A stretch of 64,000 nucleotides of DNA from Medicago truncatula. Lineage: Eukaryota; Streptophyta; Magnoliopsida; Fabales; Fabaceae. Shown here piece after piece: positions 12,201 to 24,602 of the stretch (positions within the stretch are counted from its first letter, which is position 1; each line of letters begins with the position of its first letter). The position numbers and the translations under genes were made by a program. The notes below the pieces were generated by a model. That model was not told where the DNA came from. It did not search any database and saw only the letters and a program-made list of their open reading frames with translations. The stretch is taken from contig NC_053042.1 in NCBI RefSeq assembly GCF_003473485.1, positions 56,507,762-56,571,761 on the forward strand. Direction: 5' to 3'.

Positions 12201-12437
12201 ACAAAGTACGTTATGAATGATTCTGAGTATCAGTAATATTTTGGTGTTTGGATAGAACATGTCGCTAGGCATTTAATTGATCAGCATCATCTCTTTTTAG
12301 TACTTAAGAGAAATGATTAGCGGTAAACCTGTAGCACTGTAGAGCCTTATTTACCGAGTTGATTTTAGAAAAGTAAAAGAAGATTTGAACCTGAAAAACT
12401 TTGTGCAAGGCTTGGATTTGGTTCCTAAAACATCCAT
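9216..12437 (-). CDS. CCCH zinc finger and KH domain RNA-binding protein
   Basis: Two exons give a 270-residue protein: 12437-12391, encoding MDVLGTKSKPCTKFF, and 9981-9216. The intron is 2.4 kb (12390-9982, GT-AG). Three C-x7/8-C-x5-C-x3-H fingers are visible: C11-C20-C26-H30, C78-C87-C93-H97 and C242-C250-C256-H260. One KH domain lies at about 146-213 with the GAIIGKN loop. This order matches the plant KHZ1/KHZ2 (AtC3H36/AtC3H52) group, nuclear RNA-binding proteins linked in Arabidopsis to flowering and senescence. The first finger is split by the intron. The start used is the ATG at 12437, in good context. Relatives often have a further N-terminal region ahead of KSKPCTKFFS and none was recognised upstream, so the 5' end may be incomplete or an extra exon may exist. 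Confidence 0.85.
10680..11080. mobile_element. GC-richer tract in the KHZ-like intron, possible LTR remnant
   Basis: This block is clearly richer in G and C than its flanks. It carries a ctataaatacc TATA-like site at about 10911-10921, followed by a short segment ending in accctagattttatt, a layout seen in retrotransposon LTRs. A roughly 30 bp direct repeat (cacaacctaaaagtaaaacc) occurs twice at about 11007-11066. No coding remnant or paired LTR was found, so the class is uncertain. Confidence 0.35.
11092..11150 (-). mobile_element. 3'-end fragment of an RTE-type LINE
   Basis: Read on the minus strand this ends in aaggcttggttgttttt, preceded by the gtttgatccatgtagcc tract typical of plant RTE LINE 3' ends. 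The same signature recurs at 11880-11957, 29800-29843 and 46905-46935. Confidence 0.6.
11820..11957 (+). mobile_element. 3'-end fragment of an RTE-type LINE
   Basis: The text gtaatttgatccatgtagcc followed by gataaggcttggttgttgtt is the terminal region of plant RTE LINEs, ending in the TTG repeat tail. Only the 3' end survives, in the opposite orientation to the fragment at 11092-11150. Both lie in the large intron of the CCCH/KH gene. Confidence 0.65.
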
Positions 12438-15083
12438 TTCTGTTGCACAACATTATTAAAATTGAATGTGAGTTTTAAGTGATGATTTATTTAAGTAAGA
12501 AAGAATATTGAATTGAATATTTTTTATTATTAATTAATGATATTCCCTCTCTTGCGATGATGATGATGATCCATTCAAAAGCTTTCTTTCAACTACATTA
12601 CCGATTTGCTTATATATGTTAACGTGAGGAGAGATGACACGCGTGCGACGCTCATTGGTCACTTCACCTTCTGCCCTATCTATCCTTTTTCCAAATTTAT
12701 CATTTACTTTACTAAACTTCATTTTTCTTTCGGGTTAAGTTAAAAGATAAATTTGGTTTCATTTATTCTGAGCAAACATGCATTCTTGATTCTGAAATTT
12801 GGGACTGGCTGTAATTAAACGTTATCGCACTGTCCGTAGGTATGTATTTTCAACCGTTCTAATTTGTTTTCTTATTATCGCGGGGTCTGTAAGGTGTTTG
12901 ATTCAAAGCCCAGCCCTATAGTAGTAATTAATACTTTTCTGCTTGCTGCTTCTAAGATGAGATTCAATTAACCTCTTTTTACTTCCTTGCAATCACCGGC
13001 AACCTGATTTTGAAGTTTCTTAGAATTGAGGGGGTAAAATGTGTTTGTTTTGTGGTAGGGTGCAAAAAAATAAAATACACTGTGACATGGGTTGCGGTTG
13101 TGTTCTTCAATTATAGTGATGTTGCATTGCATTCTAGATATCGTGACCATGGCATGGCCCTTGTTTTAAAAAATTGAAAGAGTTATTATTAGGGACAAAA
13201 TCAGAAACAAAGTGTGACCAATTGGTATAAGGGAGATGAGAAGAAATTTGGTCGTGGGTAGGTTCAGTGGGAGAATGTCTTCCTTTAGTGCAGGTGTTGT
13301 TAACCCCAATTGTCTCCCAAAATCTATAACTATCATTTATTTATTGGAAACAACTGTGGGTGCTGAGTCTGCTTCTGACTCACCAAGCAAGTGGTGGTTA
13401 AAGCAATCAAGTCTACTAAAAGGGCCAAAGTATACTCATATAAGAAACAAGTCTCTGGACACCAAAAAAACAATGCTAAATCATATCTAACTTGATACCA
13501 AAAATATCATAGTTAATACTCAACACTCTTTTTAAAGTATAAAACCCAAATTTTATTGTAGTATATAGGTTACGACTTTAAAATAACTAAATTGGACATA
13601 TTTCATTACCTCAAGATGAATAACAAAGGAGGTTATAATTTTATATAGTAACTAAAAAAGTTATTAGCATTACTTGCACCAAACTAAATACTCTGTTGTT
13701 TAGATGTGCAGATGGTCGAGCTAGATAAAGATGAGTTGAGGTTAACTTACCCGCACGGACTCTCCATGTTATTATAGCATCCAGTTGTGGGTTATATTCG
13801 GGGTACTAAGCTGACTTCAAAAGAGATCGATCATAAATATTGAGGGCTTACACTCATGAGCTATCAGTCTGATGTCGTTCGATCATCCATTCTGGAGTCC
13901 CCAAATGAATTACCTATATGAATTCAAAGTATAAAGCCCTCTATGGAGCCCATTTAACAACTATATACAAGGTAGAAGTTACCTCCCATTCACTATTTAC
14001 TATTACTAGATATTAATTCTGACTTGGACATTAGATTGCCTCTGTAGATTCCTCCCCTCGGACTGAACCACCACCACATAGATTATCAGCACCGGCTGAT
14101 TTACATCCAACCTCCCTTGCGGTGAACTCATCTTTTAAAACTATAACATTGATCGTTATACAATTTGTTTTTGGTGGGTATGTAACCCAAATATTCATGC
14201 CGACATTTTTAACCACCATCGATTGAGGAAATTAGTTGGTTAATGCGGCTAAATTGAACGGGGAGCTTGTTTAATTATTAAAACAATATCTTGTTCCCAC
14301 CTTTCCCCAAACTAAAAAAAACATCTGCCAAGTGTTTTGAATTTTTATAGGACTCAAGCAGAATTGATTGAGCGCGCGCACGAGTGTGTCTATATATACA
14401 TAGCCAGTGACATAACTCTTCAAACGTCAATAGTGGAAAAGTTTAAAACGAGCTACTTTTTCTTTGGGAGAAATGTGAACCAAGTTTTTTGTGAGTCATT
14501 GAAGCTTTTTGAAATTGCGACAATCATGCAAATGCGATTGGAAATAAACACAAATTAAGTTGTGGATAGAAATCTAATGTTCTCCTTGGTTACTAACACT
14601 CTTATTTCAAACACAATACAAAAATGCCACGATAAATATAAAAGCAATCATACACGACCATATTCATCTATGCACAAATAAATTAAAGAGATCACTAAAA
14701 GTGGACTGTACTTATGACTTTCACTTGACATTTACATTCAAATACTGCTTCCTCATTTTGATTTGTATGTCACTTGAGTACAACAAGACCAGGACGTGCA
14801 AGATGGCCACCAAAGAAATAGACTCGACCTCGTCTGAATCACAAATATTGTTGCTTAGAGATGAGGCTTTCAGACTTTTATTCAAAGAACTTCGACAGGA
14901 AGGTAAATGTTGCACTTTGTTCCCAATGGAGGTTGCATTTATTCCTTGATGAAAACTAAAACCTGGAAAGAAATAATTTGCATTACTAATATTTATGCAT
15001 GCAGTTGTAATATATGTATATTTATGGATGTAAGATTATAAACTTACATGATTTATAAGGAACGCTGTTGTTGTATTCTGAGC
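12438..15083. other. Intergenic; probable LTR remnant at about 13700-14220
   Basis: No supported gene. The stretch 13700-14220 resembles the end of a plant Ty3/Gypsy LTR in style (tatatacaaggtagaagtta, cctcccattcacta, ctgacttggacatt), but this is from memory of similar elements and no coding part follows. A 34-codon tract at 14802-14903 that reads like an exon stands alone. Confidence 0.4.
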
Positions 15084-18000
15084 TTACTTGTAGATAGGTG
15101 GTGGTGGGGAAGCATAAATGTAAACTGGCGGAGGAGGTGATTTCATTGGTGGGGGAGGTGATTTGTATATGTATGTGGGAGCGGGAGCTGGGGAGGGAGG
15201 AGGTGGTGATGTGTAGTGGTAAGGTGGTGGAGATGATGTAGGTGGGGGGGGACTCACATAATGGTAAGGAGGTGGAGGAGACGCCGTTGGTGGTGGAGGG
15301 GATTTGTAGTGGTAGGGAGTATGAGGAGTGGGAGATGGTGGAGGAGGACTTTGATAGTAATAAGGAGGTGGTGGAGATGGAGATGGAGGTGGAGGTGACT
15401 TGTAATAGTAAGGAGGTGGAGGTGACGGGGATGGTGGTGGAGGTGATTTGTAGTAGTAGGGAGGTGGTGGAGAAGGCGATGGTGGTGGTGGGGAATGATA
15501 ATAGTATGGAGGAGGGGGGGAGGGAGAGGGTGGAGGGGGACTCTTGTAATAGTATGGAGGTGGAGGAGAGGGAGAGGGTGGAGGGGGACTTTTGTAGTAG
15601 TATGGAGGTGGAGGTGATGGGGTTGGTGGTGGAGGTGATTTGTAGTAATAAGGAGGTGGTGGAGATGGTGATGGTGGTGGAGGGGATTGGTAATAGTACG
15701 GTGGAGGTGGGGATGGTGAGGGTGGTGGAGGAGATTTATAATAGTATGGAGGGGGAGGGGATGGTGATGGTGGAGGTGGTGACTTATAATAGTATGGTGG
15801 AGGAGGGGATGGTGATGGTGGTGGTGGTGACTTATAGTAGTATGGAGGGTTTGGTAATTCTTTAGGTGGGGGAGGAGAATGATAATAGTATGGTGGAGGT
15901 GGGGATGGTGATGGCGGTGGGGGAGATTTGTAATAGTATGGAGGGGGAGGTGATGGGGATGGTGGAGGTGGTGACTTATAGTAGTATGGTGGAGAATAAT
16001 AATGGACAGGTGGAGGTGGTGACTTGTACTTGTAAACTGGTGTTGGAGGAGGAGGAGACTTATACACGTAAGCAGGTGATGGCGGAGGTGGTGAATTGTA
16101 CTTGTAAACTGGTGTTGGAGGAGGAGGTGACTTGTAGTAATAGGGTGGTTTGTATACAGGTGATGGTGGGGGTGGTGACTTGTACACATATGTTGGTGAC
16201 GGTGGAGGTGGTGAATTGTATTTGTAAACTGGTGTTGGAGGAGGTGGTGAATTGTAGTAGTACGGGGGTTTGTACACAGGTGAAGGTGGAGGTGGAGACT
16301 TGTAGTAGTAAACTGGTGATGGTGGAGGAGGTGACTTGTAATAGTATGGGGGTTTATACACAGGTGATGGTGGGGGTGGAGACTTGTACACGTAAGTTGG
16401 TGATGGTGGAGGTGGTGAATTATACTTGTAAACTGGTGTTGGAGGAGGAGGTGACTTGTAGTAGTAAACTGGTGTTGGAGGAGGAGGTGACTTGTAGTAG
16501 TATGGGGGCTTGTATACAGGTGATGGTGGAGGAGGTGACTTGTAATAGTATGGGGGTTTATACACAGGTGATGGTGGGGGTGGAGACTTGTACACGTAAG
16601 TTGGTGATGGTGGAGGTGGTGAATTGTACTTGTAAACTGGTGTTGGAGGAGGAGGTGACTTGTAGTAGTACGGGGGTTTGTATACAGGTGATGGTGGGGG
16701 TGGTGACTTGTAGTAGTAAACTGGTGATGGAGGGGGAGGTGACTTGTAGTAGTATGGGGGCTGGTATACAGGTGATGGTGGAGGAGGTGACTTGTAATAG
16801 TATGGGGGTTTATATACAGGTGATGGTGGGGGTGGAGACTTGTACACGTAAGTTGGTGATGGTGGAGGTGGTGAATTGTACTTGTAAATTGGTGTTGGAG
16901 GAGGAGGTGACTTGTAGTAGTATGGGGGTTTGTAAACAGGTGATGGTGGGGGTGGTGACTTGTAATAATATGGAGGAGAATATTGATGGACAGGTGGAGG
17001 TGGTGATGTGTACTTATAAGTAGGTGATGGTGGAGGTGGTGACTTGTATATATAAACCGGTGAAGGAGGAGGAGGTGACTTGTAGTAGTAAGGAGTTGGT
17101 GAAGGCTTAGGTTTTTCACATTCTTCATAATGCTTCTTAGAAGCATATGCGAATGGCTTAGCCTTGAGCACAACTTCATACTTGTCTTTAGATTTTACCT
17201 TCAAGTCAGTTCCCTCATTGAGCTTAGTAGGTATGTTGAAGGGAGAGTCTTTAGGTGGAGCATATAGTTTGGCTTTGCACACCACAGAACCATATTTTAC
17301 ATAGTTAAAGTTTGGAATTGTGATGGCATACTTTCCATTACTCTTAGTTTTACCGTAAGCCTTGATGATGTTCCTTCCAGCTTTGCATTTGACCTCAACA
17401 ACAGCACCTATCCCATAATCATTTAAAATTCATAAGTCACACATGTGTTATAACAAAGTGAAATATGAACAATGACAGAATTAAAAAAAAAACGATACAA
17501 AATCTTACTAAAAGAAGGGCAAGTTTAGCTATATGTGTCCTAAGCATGTTAATTCTTACTAGGCATTAACCAGTTCTGAAATTCGCGTCAAATTATCATG
17601 TTGATTTTCTTTATTGCATCATGTTTTTGGTTCTAAATAAATATTGTATGTTGTGTAGGAATGAAGTTGGTTTTATTAATGAGTCAAAAATAAGTTGGTT
17701 TTTATTGATAGATATAGGTTCTCAAAGGTGATGGATATATGCAGAAGATAAAATGCTTTGTAATTGTTGTTTGAAAAATGAATAGCTAAACTTGATATAT
17801 AAAACATATGAACCTCATCCAAAAATTTAAAATTAACCGCCAAATATTTGACTATAAAACAATATTGAATATTGATGCAGAGAAGAGAGATTAAAATGTA
17901 TCAATTAAGAAATGAATGTAATATACCTTTGAGATGTTTCTTGTCATGAGACTTTTCAGGATACTCCCAATTATAGCACTTGTAGCTGTAGACTTTACCC

Positions 18001-19283
18001 ACTACCTTCACAATCAATGGGTGGTGGTAAGGAGGGGGATATACAACTGGCGGAGGAGGAGAATTATAGTAGTATGGAGGTGGAGTGTACTTGGGTGGTG
18101 GTGGAGACTGATAGTAGTACGGTGTTGGTGGAGGTGGAGATTTTACAGGAGGTGGTGGTGAATTGTAGTAGTAAGGTGGATGAGGTACCGGAGATGGAGG
18201 AGGAGGAGACTTGTAATAATAGGGTGGTGGAGGAGATGGTGAAGGTGGTGGAGGAGATTTATAATAATATGGTGGTGGAGGGGACGGTGAAGGAGGTGGT
18301 GGGGACTTGTAATAATATGGAGGAGGAGGGGAGGGTGAGGGTGGTGGGGGAGACTTGTAGTAGTAAGGAGGTGGAGGTGAGGGAGAGGGTGGTGGAGGAG
18401 ACTTGTAGTAGTAAGGTGGTGGAGGTGAGGGAGAAGGTGGAGGGGGAGACTTGTAATAGTATGGCGGAGCTTTGTGCTCATATGGTGGTGGGGGAGACTT
18501 GTAATAGTAAGGTGGAGGAGGGGAGGGAGAGGGTGGAGGAGGAGATTTATAGTAGTAAGGTGGAGGAGGTGAAGGTGAAGGTGGTGGAGGTGACTTGTAG
18601 TAGTAAGGAGGTGGAGGTGAGGGAGAGGGTGGTGGAGGTGACTTGTAGTAGTAAGGAGGTGGAGGTGAGGGAGAGGGTGGTGGTGGGGACTTGTAGTAGT
18701 AAGGTGGTGGAGGTGAGGGAGAGGGTGGTGGTGGAGATTTATAGTAGTAAGGAGGTGGGGGTGAGGGAGATGGTGGTGGGGGTGACTTGTACTCATATGG
18801 TGGCGCTTTGTGCTCATACGGTGGGGGAGGTGGTGACTTGTATACATAAGGAGGTGGAGGGGATGGGGAAGGTGGAGGTGGAGACTTGTACTCATATGGT
18901 GGAGCTTTGTGCTCATACGGCGGGGGAGGTGGTGACTTGTATACATAAGGAGGTGGAGGGGATGAGGAAGGTGGAGGTGGAGACTTGTACTCGTAAGGCG
19001 GTGGTGGTGAAGGTGACGGTGGCGGAGGTGACTTGTACTCGTAAGGTGGAGCTTTATGTTCATAAGGTGGTGGAGGGGGTGATTTGTAAATGTAAGGAGG
19101 TGGCGGTGAAGGAGAGGGTGGAGGGGGTGACTTGTACTCATAAGTTGGTGGTGGAGGAGAACTGTATGGGTAACCATCAGCAGCAACAGAAACCACTGTA
19201 GTAGAAATGAGAACAATGGCCAATGCCATGGCCATATGCGGCCGAAAACGACCCCTTATGGGGTCACTGCCCCTAGCAGTCAT
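15084..19283 (-). CDS. Extensin-PAC/Ole e 1-extensin giant cell-wall protein
   Basis: Two exons, 19283-17927 and 17407-15084, join in phase over a 519 bp GT-AG intron to give about 1226 residues. A signal peptide is visible (MAMALAIVLISTTVVSVAADG). The N-terminal block to about residue 420 is SPPPPSPSPPPPYYYK extensin repeat with four YEHKAPP spacers. A domain of about 130 residues follows (PLIVKVVGKVYSYKCYNWEY, VEVKCKAGRNIIKAYGKTKS, VVCKAKLYAPPK, YEECEKP); it matches the Pollen Ole e 1/PAC type, with the intron inside it. After it come SPPPPSPVYKPPYYYK and KYNSPPPPSPTYVYK repeats, then SPSPPPPYYYK repeats. Family knowledge: the prolines are hydroxylated and arabinosylated, and Tyr motifs cross-link the wall. 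The start chosen is the ATG at 19283; the ATG at 19235 would give a more standard signal peptide. Repeat copy number may be affected by assembly. Confidence 0.9.
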
Positions 19284-19423
19284 GGGCAGAAGGCAATTGG
19301 TGGCCAATGTTTGGGATAAGATCCTCACCAAAAATGATTAGAAGTGGATCAAGATTGAGATAGAGAGGAGAAAGAGGTGAGGTTTGGTGTTAGTGATGAC
19401 TGATAAAAGCTGCATGGAATAAG

Positions 19424-19433
19424 TATACTTATA
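19424..19433 (-). promoter_or_regulatory. TATA box of the extensin gene
   Basis: On the minus strand TATAAGTATA lies about 140-150 bp upstream of the ATG at 19283, leaving room for a leader of about 110-120 nt. Position and sequence suit a core promoter; there is no transcript evidence. Confidence 0.5.
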
Positions 19434-22400
19434 GTGAGAGTAATGAGTCGTTAAAGAGGAGCTGTCATGAGGGACCAATTCAAAATAATCATTTGGCTTT
19501 TGTTTGATTTTAATGCTTTAAACTAAGTTTACCCAGCTGGCCTTGTGACTTTTTTTTAAGGACTGTTTTTCAAACGATCTTTTTCCAATTAGTTTTCCTC
19601 CAAATGGCCATACAATAGAAGCAGTCACAATCAAAAACTAATAATTAGAGCATCTCTACTTCTCATCTCAGTATAATAATAATAGTTACCGTAACTTCCT
19701 ATTCTTTTATCCCTTCTGGCTGAGTTGCCTATCTTGACTTGTGTCGATAAAGTAGTAACTCCAAAATTCTTTACTTTCCTTTTCTTTTCTTTTCTATTTA
19801 GCAGAGAGGGAAAGTAAGTAAGTAAGTGAATCACTGATTCATTATTTTTGTTCAAGTCCTTAATGGGTGGCAGCTATTACAAGTTTTGGATTGAACATAT
19901 TTTATTTTTGGTTAATAATAATTGACTTTTCTTTATTTCTTTTTGCAAGTTTTTGAACACAAGCTTTTGGCAGTTTGTAATACTGAATAACCCAAATATG
20001 CTTCATATATTTGCCACAGGTCCACGTGTCCGTTAGGTACGATACAGATCGTCATGATAATCTCTAAAACCAATAGTATAGTAGTATATTGCAAAATCAT
20101 CATTTATTTTATTTATTCCACTCCCAGGAAATACGTATAATAGCCTATACAGGAGAAGGAAGTGTACAAGTTCATTTCCACTTTAGTTCCACCTGCTATT
20201 ACTTTCACTTTTTCTTTTTGAATTTTCTTAGCCATGTGATTTCTCAATAATGATATTAACACGTGATTGTTGTCAACACATGCATGAATTCCAAGTGCAC
20301 CTTGCAACTAAAAAGCAGGACAAAATTATTCTTAATCAAATTTTGTGAATGAAATAATAATTATTGTTTTCTTCGGCATTCAACTCTAGTAATGTCTTAC
20401 TAGTCTCTAGACGAGGACAATTTTGCAGAAAAGAAAATTATATAAAACATTTCTTAATGTTTCTCGGTTTGTGTTTGGACACAAATCAATTTGCTATCTA
20501 CTTGTCTTGTTTTAGGATGGGTTATTTCGCCAACTAATTAAGGATGAAATGTTCATTCATAATCAATTGCTTGAATTATTTTGGTAACAGAGAGCTGAAT
20601 TATTTCAGAAAGTGAATTTTGCACACAAAGTCGAAATATTCGAATGCCAATGCTAACTTTAATTATTTTTTTATTTATTTTTTTGAGTAAAGAAATTCAT
20701 TAGCTATCAAATCACGGATACATAACGGTACATCATCGTAAACATAGGAGTTAGTATGAGATGGAGCTACCCTAACTAATTCATGAGCGACCCCATAACA
20801 CACGACTTATATGTGAAATTGTGTTAATATGTTGTATATTAACTTAACCGGGAATTGGTTTGATTTATTTGTTCTGTATACACTGTACCTTCCTAAACCC
20901 TAATGAATGAATTTTCTAGTAATAATACTAGTAGTATTTATTTTTGCTAAGCACATAGTTTTTAGCAACTGATCATTGTCGGCATTATGATTTATGACGT
21001 CAATAAATATATATATATTTTTGAACGGGACGTCAATAAACAAATGAAATGAAATGTGCACATTATTTATTTTATTGGTTCTGTTCAACTATGATTTTTG
21101 CAATTAAAATAAAAATATATTAGTGCCCCCACAGGCACAGACCAAGTGGTGGAGGAATCAGGTACGTACATACAAACAGTTCTTTCTCTATAATATGATG
21201 ATGTTTTGAACAAATATCTTTCTTTATCTGGAAATGAAAATGAAAAAAAAGTTCATCATCGTATTCGATGCGCCCTTTACTTTTTTAAAGGAAACATAGT
21301 AACTTTTTGGTTTTGTTCAGTGTTTGCTGCTGTTTTAAGGTTAATAATAATAAGCTGGCTGGCAGTGTGTGCGTCATTTTAATTAATATAAGTATGTATG
21401 TATGTATTTGTGCCTCATCTCATCAATCAGAAATTTCATAATAGAATGTGTGTGTATCTTAACTGTGTTTCCATGTGAACCTACTACTAATACTTAATTT
21501 TTAGTAGCAACGTGCACCTCTCTCTTTCTGCTAGTCAATGGCGTGTAATAGAAAGTCTCTTAATTATAGTGCAAATAGAACATCGAATTATTGATGGTAG
21601 TTGAATCTAAGAAGAGAACATAAATAAATAATTTGATAATTTCAAACACAAATTTGATTAGGTAAATTTGAGAGATAATGGTTGTGGTTCCACGAGGAAG
21701 AGCAATATACAATAGTGGGGTGAAAAAGTTAGAAACATTGGACAGAGTGTTTGGAATGGAATATTTATTATAAACGTGAGTCACTTTCAATGCTTATAAA
21801 TAAATTAATAATGTATGAATGATAAGAGTAAGATTAAATCACAAATCAAATAATAATAATGACTTTTTCTTTTTAGCAGCTAATTATTCTCGTGTTAAAG
21901 TCATTTGGAGGACCACTTATGGTTCTTACATTCTCATGCAATTAGGTGGTACGTAGTACAGGTTGTTACAATTCATATTACCCCTTTTTGTATGAGGTCT
22001 TACATATATACATTCTCATGAAAATGTAATTAATATTCATATCCTTTTTGCATGCCCTTTATCCATTCAAGTGTTACAATGAGCAACGAGTCACTTCAAA
22101 AACTCATGACATCACATTGCTGGTGTCTTGGGCAGCAGTAGCGATGCCAAGACTTTGAATTAAGGGTTTAAACTTTATTTAATAATTATAATATTATATA
22201 TAAAATAGTGTACTAAAAGAAATTACAATATATTTATTGACAAGTAATATTGTGTTATAAATTTATCATTTAAGAAAGGAAATTATTTTATTTTTAATCA
22301 TAATATTTGGTATGACTTACACAAAAATATAACTTATAAAAATTTGTCAATGTGATTCCTTAGAAGAACAATTACTTGCCTTCTTTTTCCCTCTGCACTC

Positions 22401-22513
22401 TATTGACTCCTTGAATTATGTATCTTCAGTTTGAGGGAAAAAAACGAAAAGTAGCTACAGCCTACACACTCCGTCTCTTTTCACATTTATTCAAGAGAAC
22501 TTGATAAAAATTA
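19434..22513. other. Intergenic, AT-rich, no gene seen
   Basis: This contains the upstream region of the extensin gene. Small open frames here have no domain-like text. A short tatg microsatellite lies near 21391-21405. Confidence 0.5.
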
Positions 22514-22515
22514 TA

Positions 22516-22783
22516 CTCCCTTCGTTCTTTTATAACTGTCGTTTTTACATAATTTTTTTGTTTTTAATTAACTGTCACTTTCAAAGTTCAATGTAACATT
22601 AAATGTTGTTTTTCCTATAATGCCCTTAATAATTTATTGTAGAGAGAGAAATATATGATATTAAATAATTAAGGATATTATAGGCAAAACATAAGTTATT
22701 GCATCAAAAGTAATGAAATACATTTAGTATCTTAATTTGTGTAAAAAGTCAAAATGTGACAATTAAAAAAACAACAGAGGGAG
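22516..22783. mobile_element. Stowaway-like MITE
   Basis: The ends are ctcccttcgttcttttataa and the inverse, near ttaaaaaaacaacagaggga. TA duplications flank it at 22514-22515 and 22784-22785. The 268 bp size, CTCCCTCCGT-type terminus and TA target fit Stowaway (Tc1/mariner derivative) elements. Confidence 0.85.
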
Positions 22784-23395
22784 TAGAAACCAAGATTTGA
22801 GGCATAGTGCCACATTTTAATTATGTAGCAAAACAAAAGCTTATCTGTTCCCGGAAATTTCCCCTGTTCCTAACGTGCCTGATTTATTATTATTTTTTTC
22901 TGATAAGAAGTTGGTTATATTTCAATTATATAAAATAATTAGTTAACGTATGATAAATTCGTCAATTTAATTTTTAAAATATTTGAAAATTTATCAATTT
23001 TGGTCTATAATATATTTATAACAGCGGCTAAATTGATCGATTTTATATAATTTAAAGCCTAATATTTATATTTATATATTTTAGAAGTTAAATCGAAAAG
23101 ACAGTATAGTTTTAAGATTAAATTGATAAAAAAAACCGTTTTAACCCTCCATTATTTAAGAGAAAGCATAAAAAATTATTTCATTTAAAAATTGAATTTG
23201 TTGACAATGTATTCCAATGCAAAATGTCAAAATTACCTATTAAGTAGAATTCAAACGAAAGTTCCTTAGAGCATCTTCCGCGGCTGACATAAATCAATCA
23301 ATTGTCCGCCAACTGGAGTATCACAAATTGAGTACTTCGGCAAAATTTTAGTTGGAGTACTCCACTTTAGAATAGCCGTGCCTTCGTAAGGTCCA

Positions 23396-23523
23396 GTCTC
23401 AAATGTAAGAAAATTTTCACTTTTTTAATTTATTCAATAAATGATGTATGTGATCTTAAAAAAGACCACATACATCATTTATTGAATGAACCAAAAAAAT
23501 AAAAAGTTTCTTACATTTGAGAC
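23396..23523. repeat. 128 nt near-perfect foldback, Stowaway-derived
   Basis: The outer arms gtctcaaatgtaagaaa and the inner arms ttcaataaatgatgtatgtg pair exactly with the right half, leaving a loop of about 20 nt near 23453-23466. The right flank reads cggagggagta, a Stowaway terminus, so this is probably a small MITE derivative with a decayed left end. Confidence 0.8.
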
Positions 23524-23799
23524 CGGAGGGAGTAATGGTTATTTTGGTTATGAAATCAATTAAAAAGTAGCTGTTATGTCATTTTAGTACACATCCATGT
23601 TTTTATTAATTCTTTCATTGTTTGTAATGTTTATAAACTGTGATGGTGGTTTGTTTTTAATTATGTATGTGATGAATTTAATGTTAATTTTTAAAATTTA
23701 AGTTCTATTTTATTTTTATTTTTTTGTATTGAATTTTTTTTTACCGTATTTTATTCGTATTGATATTAATTCAATATAATTAAATTAATATTTTAAGTT

Positions 23800-24300
23800 A
23801 GGTTTAAATATATTATTGGTCCCTATAAATATGTCAACTTTTCATTTTAGTCCCTCTAAAATTTTCCTTCAACTTTTAGTCCCTATAAAATTTTCAATCT
23901 TCACTTTTGGTCCCTCTTTTAAAGTAAACTCATATGTAGAATTCATATTTTTTAATAAAATATCCAGAAAAATTCAAAATATTATAAGAATCACTCCAAA
24001 AAAATATAGAATTTTTTAACAAAACATGAATTTAATATGAATTTTTATATTTTTTATGGTTAAAAATTCATATTTAATTTGTGTTTTGTTAAAAAATCTA
24101 ATTTTTTAAGGAATTTTTTTTAGAATATTTTACACATTTCTGCACAATTTCATTAAAAAATACAAAAATTAAATTAAAAATAGGGACCAAAAGTAGTGAT
24201 TGAAAATTTTGTAGGGACTAAAAGTTGAAGAAAATTTTTAGAGGGACTAAAACAAAAAGTTGACATATTTATAGGACCAAAATATTTTTTTTTGCTAAAA
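23800..24300. mobile_element. Foldback element with ~115 bp terminal inverted repeats
   Basis: The left arm has ggtccctataaatatgtcaa, ttagtccctctaaaatttt and ttttggtccct. The right arm is its inverse (agggactaaaagttgaagaa, agttgacatatttatagga). The element is about 0.5 kb with no open frame. It resembles common legume non-autonomous elements with taggtttaaatat ends. A Stowaway right end (aaaatggagggagta) follows at about 24313-24328. Confidence 0.75.
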
Positions 24301-24602
24301 CGACACTCGTTTTAAAATGGAGGGAGTATAATAAAATTAAATATGAATATAATAATAATATCTGAGATAAAGTTGTGGGATCTAATACGAGTTTTTTAAA
24401 ATTTACCATTGGAGTTGAAAACAAGTGAGTTATTTTAAGATGATGTGTCACAATGGGACCCATAAAATAATCAAGAGAAGAAGAGATCACCATTGTAGAT
24501 GCTCTTATAATTCAAGATTTCGCATAATTCGAAGCATTTTGCACCGGTGTTACATCTGCCTACACACAGTAGGTAAAGATTTTAGTCACAGTAATAAAAA
24601 AA

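Noticed and set aside
12534-12722. Minus-strand frame just upstream of the CCCH/KH start, considered as its missing first exon
   Set aside because: The text has no similarity to the KHZ N-terminus and no phase-compatible splice pair to 12437 was found.
14701-14949. Possible small gene with MATKEIDSTSSESQILLLRD text and a gtaaat donor-like site
   Set aside because: It reads like a lone exon but no partner exon, promoter or homologue is recognised; too weak to annotate.
15242-19201. Long plus-strand open frames (up to about 394 codons) opposite the extensin exons
   Set aside because: They are the mirror of Pro/Tyr/Lys repeat codons, with no Met-start context, splice logic or domain text.
15084-19201. 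Regular repeat spacing reminiscent of a CRISPR array
   Set aside because: The repeats are in-frame extensin codons in a plant gene; no unique spacers of constant size.
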